64,000 nt of DNA from Hoyosella subflava DQS3-9A1 (GTDB lineage Bacteria; Actinomycetota; Actinomycetes; Mycobacteriales; Mycobacteriaceae). Of the stretch, positions 27,405-36,110 are shown piece by piece. A program made the translations under genes and the position numbers. Numbering within the stretch: position 1 is the stretch's first letter; every line of letters starts with the position of its first letter. Where the stretch lies: assembly GCF_000214175.1 (NCBI RefSeq), contig NC_015564.1:4588001-4652000 (forward strand), read 5' to 3'. Under the pieces are notes generated by a model. It was not told the DNA's origin. It did not search any database and saw only the letters and a list, made by a program, of their open reading frames with translations.

Positions 27405-27439
27405 TGCACCAGCATCCCCTAATTCCCCGGTTCGGGCAT

Positions 27440-28627
27440 TCAGTCTGATTGACTTCGCAGGTAACGCCCGAAATGCGGGACGGTGAATCCAATCGATCCC
27501 CGTTCCGCGGAGTAGATGAGGCCTTTCTTGATCAGCCCGTCCCGCGACGGGGAGAGGGACGCGGGCCGCCGCCCGAGGTGTTTCGCGATTTCCGCAGTCA
27601 GGACAGGTCCGTCGTCGCCAGCGAGATCAGCCATCGCTCGCATGTATTCGCGCTCCGCGGGGGTGGCGCGCTCGTAGCGGGATCCGAAGAACCCGACAGC
27701 CAGTTCCTCTTCGGCATCGGGCGCTGCGACACGCACATCATTGGGAGTAATCGGTGACTGGGCCGCCATGTCCCATGTCGCTTTGCCGTACGCCTGCACG
27801 AAATAGGGGTAGCCGTCCGCTGCGGCATAGAGAGCGTCGAGCGCCGCGGGCTCAAACGTCACCTCCTCTCGCTCCGCCGGAGCGAGCAACGCAAGGTCAA
27901 ATGCGGCTCGGTCAAGCCGGTCGATGCGGTGGTAGGTGAACAGGCGTTCCGAGTAGCTCTTGGAGGCTGACAGGACCGCTGGGACGTGCGGAAGGCCCGC
28001 TCCGACGACGATCAGCGGGGCGCCGAGCTGGCTGAGTTCGTGGCATGCTGCGCACAGCGCCGAAATGTCAGCGGGGCCGAGGTCCTGGATCTCGTCAATA
28101 AAGATCGCGATTCCAACGCCCACATCCTGCGCTAGCGATGACGCATCAACCAGTAGTTCCATCAGATCGATTTCGATGTCCCCGGAATCTGCGCGGCCTT
28201 TGGCGACGGGAACGTCGATGCCTGGCTGCCACTTCTCGCGCATTCCTTTGTCAGCTGACGCGCGCAGCGCGAAAGCTTTGAGCACACCGAGGAATTCGTC
28301 GACCCGCTCGGGGTCACGGTGCGCGGCAGCTATCTCGCGGATCGCCATGTGCAGGGCGGAGGAGAAGGGACGCCGTAGTTCCTGGTCAGGTCGCGCCTCG
28401 ATCTTTCCGGTTCCCCATCCGCGGCTGATCGCGGCGGAGCGCATCTGGTTGAGCAGCACCGTCTTCCCAACACCGCGCAGTCCGGTGAGCATGACACTGC
28501 GTTCCGGCCGTCCACGTGCTATTCGTTCCAGCACCACATCGAACGCGGCAAGCTGTTTTGCCCGGCCCGCGAGTTCGGGTGGCTTCTGCCCGGCACCTGG
28601 GGCGTACGGGTTGCGCACAGGATCCAT
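27440..28627 (-). CDS. Stand-alone AAA-type ATPase with C-terminal winged helix
   Basis: 395 residues. Walker A is GLRGVGKTVLLNQMR (about 49-63), Walker B is AIFIDEIQDLG (about 174-184), and a sensor-1-like strand LIVVGAGLPHVP follows. A C-terminal winged-helix region (AEIAKHLGRRPASLSPSRDG and LIKKGLIYSAERG) is like that of archaeal Orc1/STAND ATPases. Such proteins use ATP to switch DNA- or protein-binding states; the target is unknown. The start is preceded by the palindrome at 28663-28680. It is probably co-transcribed with the LON-domain and deazaflavin-reductase genes. Confidence 0.8.
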   Translation of the reverse strand: MDPVRNPYAPGAGQKPPELAGRAKQLAAFDVVLERIARGRPERSVMLTGLRGVGKTVLLNQMRSAAISRGWGTGKIEARPDQELRRPFSSALHMAIREIAAAHRDPERVDEFLGVLKAFALRASADKGMREKWQPGIDVPVAKGRADSGDIEIDLMELLVDASSLAQDVGVGIAIFIDEIQDLGPADISALCAACHELSQLGAPLIVVGAGLPHVPAVLSASKSYSERLFTYHRIDRLDRAAFDLALLAPAEREEVTFEPAALDALYAAADGYPYFVQAYGKATWDMAAQSPITPNDVRVAAPDAEEELAVGFFGSRYERATPAEREYMRAMADLAGDDGPVLTAEIAKHLGRRPASLSPSRDGLIKKGLIYSAERGSIGFTVPHFGRYLRSQSD

Positions 28628-28662
28628 GCGGCCACCGTACCGCCGACGCTACCGATATCTAT

Positions 28663-28680
28663 GACTCTCTACGGAGAGTC
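28663..28680. promoter_or_regulatory. Inverted repeat upstream of the AAA ATPase gene
   Basis: GACTCTC-TACG-GAGAGTC, perfect 7-base arms, 36 bases before the ATPase start codon. It could be an operator or the terminator of the upstream hydrolase gene. No T-run follows, so an operator is somewhat more likely. Confidence 0.4.
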
Positions 28681-28704
28681 CTAGAATTAGTGAGATTCTT
28701 ATGA

Positions 28705-29538
28705 CTAGTCCGGGATGAGGGACTCCACAGCGTCGATCAGTTCCTCGCCGACAAGCATGTGCGGGTCGTTGTGCCCTACCCCGGGCATTACGACGGTGCT
28801 GTTCAGATTCCTGGTGGCGTCCGCGACCTTAGCGCTCATCTCAGCTGGAATGATGACGTCCGAGGCGCCGTACACAACCACTGTCGGGACCGTGATTTTC
28901 CGGACAGCCTCCAGGACCCGGAAGCGGTCACGCAGGAGCAATTGCGCCGGAAGCATCGGGTAGTGCAGCTTGGCAACTTCGACCAGGTCAGTAAAAGGCG
29001 AGCGCAAGACCACGCCGCCGGGCGGGTAGCGCAGCGCGAGTTCCGCCACGACTCCACATCCGAGACTTTCACCGAAGTAAATCATCCGCTCTGGGGCGAC
29101 GCCGCGATTGTTGCGGAGGTACCAGTAGGCCGCGCGGGCATCGAGCGCGAGGCCCTGCTCGGACGGCTGACCCGCATTGCCCCCATAACCCCGGTAATCG
29201 AGGAGCAAGGTGGCGATGCCGCGGCGCGCCAGCTCCGCGGCTAGCGGTGCGCGATCCGCTCGGTTTCCGGCATTGCCATGCGCCATGAGCACCGTGATGT
29301 CACGGCTCGTCACATCAGTGGCCGGTGGAACCAACCAGGCGTGCAGTGTCAGCCCGTCATCGGTAGTGAACTGCACGTCCTCCGCACCATGGATGAGCGC
29401 TGACGCGGGCGGGACTGGAAGATCGTCGGGATAGTAGATGAGTCTGCGGTGCATCGCCCACGCGGTCGACCCCGCAACTGCCAGGCCTAACCCGCCAAGT
29501 GCAGCACCCCGCCGCCACATTCCGCCAGCACCAACCAT
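28705..29538 (-). CDS. Membrane-anchored alpha/beta hydrolase (BEM46/YqkD-like)
   Basis: 277 residues. An N-terminal membrane anchor (about 9-30) is followed by LIYYPDDLPVPPA, a typical start of this group, then oxyanion segment VLMAHGNAGNR, nucleophile elbow YFGESLGCGVVAELA (Ser near residue 152), acid region VVYGASDVIIPAE, and catalytic His in GVGHNDPHML. It is a serine hydrolase facing outside or held at the membrane, with an unknown ester, amide or thioester substrate. It is monocistronic and lies upstream of the AAA ATPase gene on the same strand. Confidence 0.85.
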   Translation of the reverse strand: MVGAGGMWRRGAALGGLGLAVAGSTAWAMHRRLIYYPDDLPVPPASALIHGAEDVQFTTDDGLTLHAWLVPPATDVTSRDITVLMAHGNAGNRADRAPLAAELARRGIATLLLDYRGYGGNAGQPSEQGLALDARAAYWYLRNNRGVAPERMIYFGESLGCGVVAELALRYPPGGVVLRSPFTDLVEVAKLHYPMLPAQLLLRDRFRVLEAVRKITVPTVVVYGASDVIIPAEMSAKVADATRNLNSTVVMPGVGHNDPHMLVGEELIDAVESLIPD

Positions 29539-29679
29539 GTACTGCCGCCTTTCTCACCTGCCGGACGCATGAGCGTCACCCAGAATCTCCGCTATTGATC
29601 ATCCACCATGACCGAGTCTCCTCAGTCTCGAGCCTGCCGGGAAGCCTGTGGGCACTAGAACGGATCCCAGGGATTGTGG

Positions 29680-29725
29680 TAAACCGCTCGGTCTACTAGG
29701 CTCGCGAGTAAACCGTTCGGTATAC
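29680..29725. promoter_or_regulatory. Paired ACCG-NN-CGGT palindromes upstream of the OYE-F420 fusion gene
   Basis: TAAACCGCTCGGTCTAC (29680-29696) and TAAACCGTTCGGTATAC (29709-29725) are two near-identical partial palindromes 29 bases apart. An 8-base CTCGCGAG palindrome lies between them. The second site ends just before the GGAGG ribosome-binding site. The ACCGnnCGGT core is common in TetR-type operators. Confidence 0.65.
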
Positions 29726-29738
29726 CTTGGAGGTTCGT

Positions 29739-31526
29739 ATGGCACAGCGTCGTGCTGACAGGACAGGCGGGACTGACGGGGCAGGCACTGCGCACCCTGC
29801 CCACACTGCTCAGACAGTTGCTCTCGCGGGCGACTCGCCGAGTGATCCACTGCCTCTGCCCTGCGGGCAGGTACTCCCCAACCGGTTGATGAAGGCGGCG
29901 CTCAGCGAGGGACTCGGTGATAGCGCGCACGGACCCGGCATACGACTCGAGCGGCTCTATACGCGCTGGGGCACAGGCGGATTCGGTCTCGTGATCACAG
30001 GCAATGTGATGGTCGATCGCGCACACCTGGGAGAACCCGGGAATGTTGTCGTCGACAGCAGGACCGACCTTGACGCCCTGGCCAGGTGGGCGAACTCAGC
30101 GCAGGATGGCGGCACGCCGATCTGGATGCAGATTAATCATCCTGGACGCCAGGCGAATCCCCTCGCGTCAAAGAGCCGCCCCGTGGCACCCTCCGCGATC
30201 GCACCGAACATCCCAGGGGTTCCGGTCCCCCGTGAACTGACGCACACCGAGATCGAAGACATCATCGACCGGTTCGCCCGTGTCGCGCACATCGCGGAAA
30301 CCGCGGGATTCAACGGTGTGCAGATCCACGGCGCGCACGGCTATCTAGTTTCCCAGTTTCTGTCACCGCTCGCCAACCAGCGTGAGGATCAATGGGGTGG
30401 TGACACGGAGCGCCGCATGCGGTTCGTCCTCGAAATAGTCCGGCGAATCCGGAGTGCCGTCAGTCCCGGCTTCGCAGTCGGGATCAAACTCAACTCGGCT
30501 GACTTCCAGCGCGGCGGGTTCACGGAGGACGAATCACGGCTGGTCGCCCAGCGGCTGGCGGGTGAAGGTATCGACCTGATCGAAATCAGCGGTGGCAGTT
30601 ACGAATCCCCCGCGATGATGGGGCGCCCGAAAGTTGCGTCCGCGAGCACTCAGGCACGGGAAGCGTACTTCCTCGAATATGCCCGTACCGTTCGCAGCGT
30701 GACCGCAGGCGTGCCACTCGCCGTGACTGGCGGATTCCGCACGTTCTCCGGCATGAGCGAGGCAGTCCGCAGCGGCGACTGTGACGTGGTGGGCATCGGG
30801 CGTCCTGCAGCGGTCATCCCCGATGCGGGCGCAGTACTGCTGCAGCAGCGCAGCGACCGCCTCCACTCTCCGCATGTCACGCTCGGCCTACCGCGACAGC
30901 TCGCGGCAGGGCCGATGAAAGCACTCGACGGCGCACTCGACCTGCAGTGGCACACCGACCAACTGCATCGCCTTGGCAATGGCGCCGACACTGACCCCTC
31001 GCGTGCGAAGTGGCGAACTGCGGTGACCATGGTGCAGCGCAATGGATTCGACGCGTTCCGCAGCCGCCGCTCAGCTGCACCGGGCGTGCCCGCGAAAGAC
31101 ACGACGCTGCGCAAGTTCAAATTCGAACGCGCGGTTGGGCGCTACATAGCCAACCCCGCTGTCCGCGTGCTCAGTAACCTGGGCGTGCGCACCTCATTCG
31201 CCACCGAACTCGAGACAATTGGCCGCAAATCTGGGCTGACGCGCCGCGTTCCCGTCTCCGCAGCCTTCGACGCGACCGGCGCCTGGGTGATCTCCCAGCA
31301 CGGCAAACGGTCCGGGTGGGGGCTCAACATCACCGCGACACCGACAGTCCGAATCAGGCAAGGCAATCGCTGGCGCACCGGAATCGCGGAGTTCCGGCCC
31401 GACGACGACGTCACCGCACGCGCCCGGACGTTCGGTCCTCAAGCAATCGCAGGTATTACTGCTGCCGGATTCCAGGCGCTGCAAAGCACGCCGATATCCG
31501 TGCGGATCTCGTTTACCGACTCCTGA
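29739..31526 (+). CDS. Old Yellow Enzyme domain fused to an F420/deazaflavin reductase-fold domain
   Basis: 595 residues from ATG 29739 (GGAGG site). Residues about 35-400 form an OYE/2,4-dienoyl-CoA reductase-type FMN barrel: LPNRLMKAALSEGLGD, QINHPGRQ, QIHGAHGYLVSQFLSP and GIGRPAAVIPD. Residues about 455-590 match the split-barrel FDOR/F420H2 quinone reductase family: ATELETIGRKSGLTRRVPVS and WGLNITATPTVRIRQG. OYEs reduce activated double bonds with NAD(P)H, and FDOR proteins use F420H2. The fusion suggests coupled or alternative hydride donors. No NADH-binding domain follows the barrel. Confidence 0.85.
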   Translation: MAQRRADRTGGTDGAGTAHPAHTAQTVALAGDSPSDPLPLPCGQVLPNRLMKAALSEGLGDSAHGPGIRLERLYTRWGTGGFGLVITGNVMVDRAHLGEPGNVVVDSRTDLDALARWANSAQDGGTPIWMQINHPGRQANPLASKSRPVAPSAIAPNIPGVPVPRELTHTEIEDIIDRFARVAHIAETAGFNGVQIHGAHGYLVSQFLSPLANQREDQWGGDTERRMRFVLEIVRRIRSAVSPGFAVGIKLNSADFQRGGFTEDESRLVAQRLAGEGIDLIEISGGSYESPAMMGRPKVASASTQAREAYFLEYARTVRSVTAGVPLAVTGGFRTFSGMSEAVRSGDCDVVGIGRPAAVIPDAGAVLLQQRSDRLHSPHVTLGLPRQLAAGPMKALDGALDLQWHTDQLHRLGNGADTDPSRAKWRTAVTMVQRNGFDAFRSRRSAAPGVPAKDTTLRKFKFERAVGRYIANPAVRVLSNLGVRTSFATELETIGRKSGLTRRVPVSAAFDATGAWVISQHGKRSGWGLNITATPTVRIRQGNRWRTGIAEFRPDDDVTARARTFGPQAIAGITAAGFQALQSTPISVRISFTDS

Positions 31527-31551
31527 GCCCGAAACGAACTCCGCGCGGGCT

Positions 31552-32130
31552 CTACACTGCGGGTGCGCCCGCTCGGAGTTGGTGCTCGATCAGCGTGGCG
31601 ATTTGCTGACTAGTGCGCTCGAGCGGTGCGGTTGATCGCGCAGCAAGCGACATGATCACCGCGCCCTCAGTCGCGGCAATGATGGTGGTCGCGAGCGACT
31701 GCGCCGCCTCCTGCGCAACGCCGTCCTCCTGAAGGCGCGTCGCGAGGATCGTCTCCCAATCGCGGAAAGCCTCCCCAGCAGCGTCAGCCGCCTCGGGAGC
31801 GTCAGAACGCCCGAGCGTTGCGGCAACGATCGGGCATCCCGCGGTGAAACCACTGTCTGTGAGGACCTGAGTCCATGTGTCTGCGAAAGCGGCGAAAGCT
31901 GCCCCGACGGTCGGCTTCTCTGCGAAAGATCTGATCATTTGCGCGGCCGCGGCTCCTGCCGCACTCACCGCGGCTGCGACCAGTTCCGCCTTCCCCTCGG
32001 GGAAGTTGAGGTAAATCGTGCGGCGTGACCGGCCGCTGCGTTCGATCAGCTCCGCAAGCCCGGTCGCCGCGACACCGTGGCGGCGCACCAGATCGATCGT
32101 GGCTGCGATGAGGGATTCCCGTGCTGACAC
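31552..32130 (-). CDS. TetR-family regulator (LmrA/YxaF-like)
   Basis: 192 residues, GTG start with GGAGG upstream. The N-terminal TetR HTH has helix pair VAATGLAELIERSGRSRRTI and YLNFPEGKAELV (about 20-52). The C-terminal ligand domain with FTAGCPIVAATLGRSDAPEA is typical of the LmrA/YxaF group, which sense flavonoids, drugs or other small molecules. It is convergent with the OYE-F420 gene (25 bases apart) and may control it, its own gene, or both. A separate palindrome lies upstream of its own start. Confidence 0.85.
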   Translation of the reverse strand: MSARESLIAATIDLVRRHGVAATGLAELIERSGRSRRTIYLNFPEGKAELVAAAVSAAGAAAAQMIRSFAEKPTVGAAFAAFADTWTQVLTDSGFTAGCPIVAATLGRSDAPEAADAAGEAFRDWETILATRLQEDGVAQEAAQSLATTIIAATEGAVIMSLAARSTAPLERTSQQIATLIEHQLRAGAPAV

Positions 32131-32161
32131 TGGGCCTCCTCCCGAGGTGTATGACTGATTC

Positions 32162-32173
32162 TCAGTATACTGA
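32162..32173. promoter_or_regulatory. Palindrome TCAGTATACTGA upstream of the TetR gene
   Basis: Perfect 12-base palindrome about 30 bases upstream of the GTG start, in promoter position. It is a likely autoregulatory operator. It differs from the ACCG-NN-CGGT sites in front of the OYE-F420 gene. Confidence 0.5.
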
Positions 32174-32676
32174 TCGATCTACTTGAGCCGTAGCGGATTC
32201 GGTCAGCGGGATTCGCCTTCACTCTCGTCAAGCAGCACGCGAACCCCGTTACCAGCGCTTGCAGACCGATCGAAGGCCTGCTCAGCTCTCTACGCCCCCC
32301 TCATCACGAAGTCAGGTGAGTAGATAGGTGATGTGCTGTGCGGCTGCGGCCACGCGGTTTTGCATTCCTGGATGTGAGAGCGGGTCTGACCTCGCTGGTC
32401 GCCGCGGGAAAATGCCGCTGGCGGGAGTGAACAGCACGAGGCACGTGCGGCCGGAAAAGCGCGGGATCGTGCTGCCCGGCAATGCCCAGTTCATCGAGGT
32501 CGGCACCGCCCTCGAAACAATGTCGTACTGGTACCCGTGGCAGGTGACATGTCTGGGTCTCGGCCAGGTGTGGCAGGGCGACAACGCGGACGGCTAGCTC
32601 ATCCTCGAGCAGGCTCGGCTTCTCGGCGTGTGTGGAACGAGATCGTAGAACTGGCGAGCGCCTACTCGATGAATCC
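32174..32676. other. Intergenic region without recognisable gene
   Basis: About 500 bases between the TetR promoter and the end of the AraC-type gene. Open frames of 60-160 codons exist on both strands, but none shows a conserved motif, a convincing ribosome-binding site or a membrane pattern. I see no repeat or RNA structure of note. It may be a decayed gene or simply non-coding. Confidence 0.4.
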
Positions 32677-33726
32677 CTAGGTTGACTGACCGTCGCGTTT
32701 GCGCCGACGGCTTCGAGCGCGACTCCGACTCGGAGCCACTCCAGTCCATCGGGTGAACGCATGCGTGAAGCTCGCCGTTTCCGCATAGCCAAGACGCAGC
32801 GCAATCTCTTCGATCGGCATGTGTTCTGCTAGAAGCCTTTCGGCGAGGGTCCATCGAACATCGTCGGCGAGCGCCCGGAACGACGTGCCTTCGTCGCTCA
32901 GTCTGCGACGGAGCGTCCGCGGGTCGAGATGGAGTTCGTCGGCGACTGTCTGCATCGATGGGAAATGCGCTGGATCGTGGAGCAGTCGGCTGCGGATCTG
33001 GCCGGACAGTCCAACACGGGCGAGCCGACGATCGAGGACCTCAGCACACTGCCGTTCGAAGAGTCTGGCTGTGTTCGGATCAGCCTGCGGGAGAGCAGCA
33101 TCGAGCATTCCCGGCGGCCCTGCTATGCGGTTGCGTGACTGGTTAGGTCGGATTTCAGCCGTTGCTGACCACGTGCGCACGAGACGCTCAGCCCGCTCTT
33201 CGTCGAGGGTGGTCTCAATCCACTCCGGCGCGAGTTCGACACCGGCTCCCCGTAGTACAGCGGCGATGCCCGCGAGGTCTCGCTCGACGATGAACGGCCG
33301 CACATCGGCGGGAATCTCGGTGTCGTCAGCGACGATGTACGAGTGAGTGGCGTCGGAGTCGACCGACAGGCGAACGTGCGACGGCGCGAGCGCAAGGTAG
33401 GGAGCAATACGTTCGACGCCTTCGCGTACCGTGGCGCTGGCCAGGAACGTGAAACCGACGATCCCAGCCCTGCCAAAGGTGCTGAAGCCGCCGACCTCGA
33501 TCCCCTGGCCGGTGTGGTCGCCGAGCTTGCCGATGATGTTGCGGACGACGGCGAACTCCTGGTGTGCCCAGATCTCGGCGGTCTCGTCAACCAGATCCGC
33601 TTCGGTCAGTCCGGTCCCCGCCAGGACCTCGGCGATGGTCATGTGACCGGTGACGCCTTGTGCCATGATTCGCACGCCTTCGGTGCCGCGCGGCACTGAC
33701 CATGCGGGCGCTGCAGCGATAGCCAT
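32677..33726 (-). CDS. AraC-family regulator with arabinose-binding-like N-domain (OruR type)
   Basis: 349 residues. The N-terminal domain of about 200 residues is of the ligand-binding type found in OruR/ArgR-like AraC proteins. The C-terminal double-HTH region (about 245-335) shows SMQTVADELHLDPRTLRRRL and IEEIALRLGYAETASFTHAF, the two recognition segments. Such proteins often control lipid or amino-acid catabolism next door. It is divergent from the desaturase-reductase fusion gene with only 72 bases between start codons, so that operon is the likely target. Confidence 0.85.
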   Translation of the reverse strand: MAIAAAPAWSVPRGTEGVRIMAQGVTGHMTIAEVLAGTGLTEADLVDETAEIWAHQEFAVVRNIIGKLGDHTGQGIEVGGFSTFGRAGIVGFTFLASATVREGVERIAPYLALAPSHVRLSVDSDATHSYIVADDTEIPADVRPFIVERDLAGIAAVLRGAGVELAPEWIETTLDEERAERLVRTWSATAEIRPNQSRNRIAGPPGMLDAALPQADPNTARLFERQCAEVLDRRLARVGLSGQIRSRLLHDPAHFPSMQTVADELHLDPRTLRRRLSDEGTSFRALADDVRWTLAERLLAEHMPIEEIALRLGYAETASFTHAFTRWTGVAPSRSRARSRRRKRDGQST

Positions 33727-33798
33727 TGTCCGAATTTATCAAATAACTGCCCGAAGCGAACATTCATCTGAAACCTCAATCGCCATACCGTTGTTCTC

Positions 33799-36048
33799 AT
33801 GACCGCCATCGATGTCGTCCGACAAAGAGCCCTCTCAGAGGAAATCCAGGACCTCTACGCCCGCACAAAGGCGAAGGTCGGCGAAGAGGACCTTGCCCAC
33901 ATTCGTGCCGTCAGTGCCTACTCGAAGGCAATCGACGCCCGGCGCCGCGAACTGCTCCGCTCGGGCGGCCCGAAGGCGGTGAGCCGGGCGGTGGTTCTCG
34001 AGATGCTGTATCGGCTTCTTCAGTTCTCCGAGCTGGGCCACAACATCATTCACGGTTCCTATGACCACCTGCCGAACGCGGGTGAGTTTCATTCCGACCG
34101 CTACGACTGGGACTTCAACGTCGACATTGCCGAGTGGAAGGTGATGCATCACGAGGGACATCATCCGAACACGAACATTCTCGGCCGGGACCACGATCTC
34201 GGGTATAGCGTCGTGCGCGCTCAGGCCGGACAGGACTGGTTCGGCCACCACGCGCTGCAGCTTCTCTTGGTCGGCGGGGCAACGCCGTTCTTCACCCAGG
34301 TCGCGCCGTTCGTCGTGTCGAATGCGGCCCGGCAGATGACGAACTCGCCCTTCTTCAGTGTCGATACCTTGCGTGTCCCCGCCAAGGTCGCCTACCGCGA
34401 CACGGTGCGCCGGCTCATCACCGAACCCCGCGCAGCAGGTTCGCGGTTTCTTCCGACGCTGCTCGGCAATCACGTCGGTGGGGTCGTCGGCTACCTCGCC
34501 GTGCTGTTCCTGGTGATCATCGAGCACCATGCCGGTGATGTCGAAGTCTTCCCGGAGCCCGGTCCCGACGAGACGCGCGACCAGTACTACACCAGGCAGA
34601 TCCGTGCGACGCGGAACTTCCTGCGCAACGACAAACTCGATTCCATGCTTCAGCGCATCCTCGAGGAGGAAGTGCCATTCGAGAACCGACCGGACTTCCG
34701 GATCTTCTACGGAGGCCTGGACACTCACGTCGAACACCACCTGTTTCCTGACCTACCACCCAACCGGCAGCGCGAGATTGCGCCGCAGGTCAAGGACATT
34801 GCGCTCCGCCATGGTCTGCCTTACCACGAGACGCCGATCGGCGACACCGCGGCGCTGCTGGTGCAGGCCCTCACCGGGCTGTCGGTTCCGGTTGGTGAAC
34901 GCGAAAACTCGAGCCCGCTGCGTTTGTTGAAGCAGCCGCTGTCCCTCGCTCGACGCGTTGTTGCCGGCGCGAAGTATCGCATGCTCCCCGATGGCCCCTA
35001 CCTCGCCAAACCGCGCTGGTACAACGTTCCGACGCGCGTCGTCGCGACGCAGGAACTGGCCGACGGTCGCGCCCGGCTGGTTCGGCTCGAAAGGCCGCAC
35101 GGGTGGGATGACGTGCGATGGGATGCCGGCGCCTTCATCTCGGTGCGGGTCGAGCATCGTGGAGAGTCGCTCGTTCGCCAGTACAGCCTTGTGAACGACA
35201 GCGACGGTTCGGACACGATGGACATCTGTATCAAGCGGGTTGACGGCGGACGAGTCTCGAACTTGTTGAACGACACGCTGAACTCAGGCGCCTACGTGAC
35301 CCTCGTCGGTGCCCCTGCCTCTACCGGCGGCCTCATCATGACCGAGATTCCTGCGAAATCGTTGTTCGTGGCCGGTGGCGTCGGGATCACGCCGATCATC
35401 AGCCAGCTGCGACGAATCGCACGCGAACGCAATGCCAGCGAACCAGGAGCGGAGCCTGCGGAGCGACCATCAGACACAGGAGCGGAGCCTGCGGAGCGAC
35501 CATCAGACGCGGTGCTCCTGTACTTCAACCGCGACAAACAGTCGACGCTCTTCGAGCGCGAGATTCGCGAGCTCGGGCGCAAGGTCGGCATCCGGGTGCA
35601 CCTGTTCACCGGTGAGCTGGCGTCGGCGACTCTGATCGAGCAACTCGTTCCCGACGCACACGAGCGCGAGACGTTCGTATGCGCCCCAAGCGGACTTGTC
35701 GACGCGGTTCGCGGATATCTAACTGACATGGGGCAACCGGCACCGTTGTTCCACACCGAATCGTTCACACCGCCAGAGTTGGTTCGACCCGTCGACGACG
35801 GTCGCCGCTACACCGTGACGTTCCGGCGCAGCGATCGCAAGGTCGAGATCGACGGCGCAACAACCTTGCTCGAAGCGGCTACGCGTGCCGGCATCTCAGT
35901 GCCGACCGGGTGCCGTCGCGGATTGTGCCGAGCGTGCGTGACTCCGAAGCTGAGCGGGACGACGCAGAACGAAGACTCCGGCACCGAAGTCCAGAGGATC
36001 ACAGTGTGCGACAGTCTGGCCTGTTCGGACATCGACCTGGATCTGTGA
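33799..36048 (+). CDS. Fused fatty acid desaturase - flavin reductase - 2Fe-2S ferredoxin
   Basis: 749 residues. The desaturase domain (about 60-340) has three His boxes: GHNIIHGSYDH, HHEGHHPNTN and HVEHHLFPDLPP. The ferredoxin-reductase domain (about 400-640) has the FAD motif RQYSLVND (near 459) and NAD motif AGGVGITPI (near 525). The C-terminal plant-type ferredoxin has CRRGLCRAC plus a later Cys. Membrane-bound di-iron desaturation of an acyl chain would thus have its own electron chain; in mycobacteria DesA3 and its reductase Rv3230c are separate proteins. A perfect tandem repeat sits in the reductase domain. Confidence 0.9.
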   Translation: MTAIDVVRQRALSEEIQDLYARTKAKVGEEDLAHIRAVSAYSKAIDARRRELLRSGGPKAVSRAVVLEMLYRLLQFSELGHNIIHGSYDHLPNAGEFHSDRYDWDFNVDIAEWKVMHHEGHHPNTNILGRDHDLGYSVVRAQAGQDWFGHHALQLLLVGGATPFFTQVAPFVVSNAARQMTNSPFFSVDTLRVPAKVAYRDTVRRLITEPRAAGSRFLPTLLGNHVGGVVGYLAVLFLVIIEHHAGDVEVFPEPGPDETRDQYYTRQIRATRNFLRNDKLDSMLQRILEEEVPFENRPDFRIFYGGLDTHVEHHLFPDLPPNRQREIAPQVKDIALRHGLPYHETPIGDTAALLVQALTGLSVPVGERENSSPLRLLKQPLSLARRVVAGAKYRMLPDGPYLAKPRWYNVPTRVVATQELADGRARLVRLERPHGWDDVRWDAGAFISVRVEHRGESLVRQYSLVNDSDGSDTMDICIKRVDGGRVSNLLNDTLNSGAYVTLVGAPASTGGLIMTEIPAKSLFVAGGVGITPIISQLRRIARERNASEPGAEPAERPSDTGAEPAERPSDAVLLYFNRDKQSTLFEREIRELGRKVGIRVHLFTGELASATLIEQLVPDAHERETFVCAPSGLVDAVRGYLTDMGQPAPLFHTESFTPPELVRPVDDGRRYTVTFRRSDRKVEIDGATTLLEAATRAGISVPTGCRRGLCRACVTPKLSGTTQNEDSGTEVQRITVCDSLACSDIDLDL
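35449..35512. repeat. Perfect tandem duplication inside the reductase domain
   Basis: Two copies of a 33-base unit starting AGGAGCGGAGCCTGCGGAGC, identical over 32 positions and in frame. They encode GAEPAERPSD twice (about residues 550-571), between the NAD-binding strand and the following helix of the reductase domain. The proline/glutamate-rich insert looks like a recent surface-loop expansion. Confidence 0.8.
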
Positions 36049-36110
36049 GGGAACAAATCGATCGCGGGCAGTGGCTGCCCGGACACACACCCGATAACAG
36101 GAGACATGCA

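Noticed and set aside
32304-32804. Open frames on both strands between the TetR and AraC genes
   Set aside because: No conserved segment, start signal or membrane pattern; overlaps the AraC coding end. Kept only as an unassigned intergenic region.
33835-34740. 301-codon minus-strand frame opposite the desaturase domain
   Set aside because: The plus strand carries all three desaturase His boxes; the antisense frame has no motif or ribosome-binding site.
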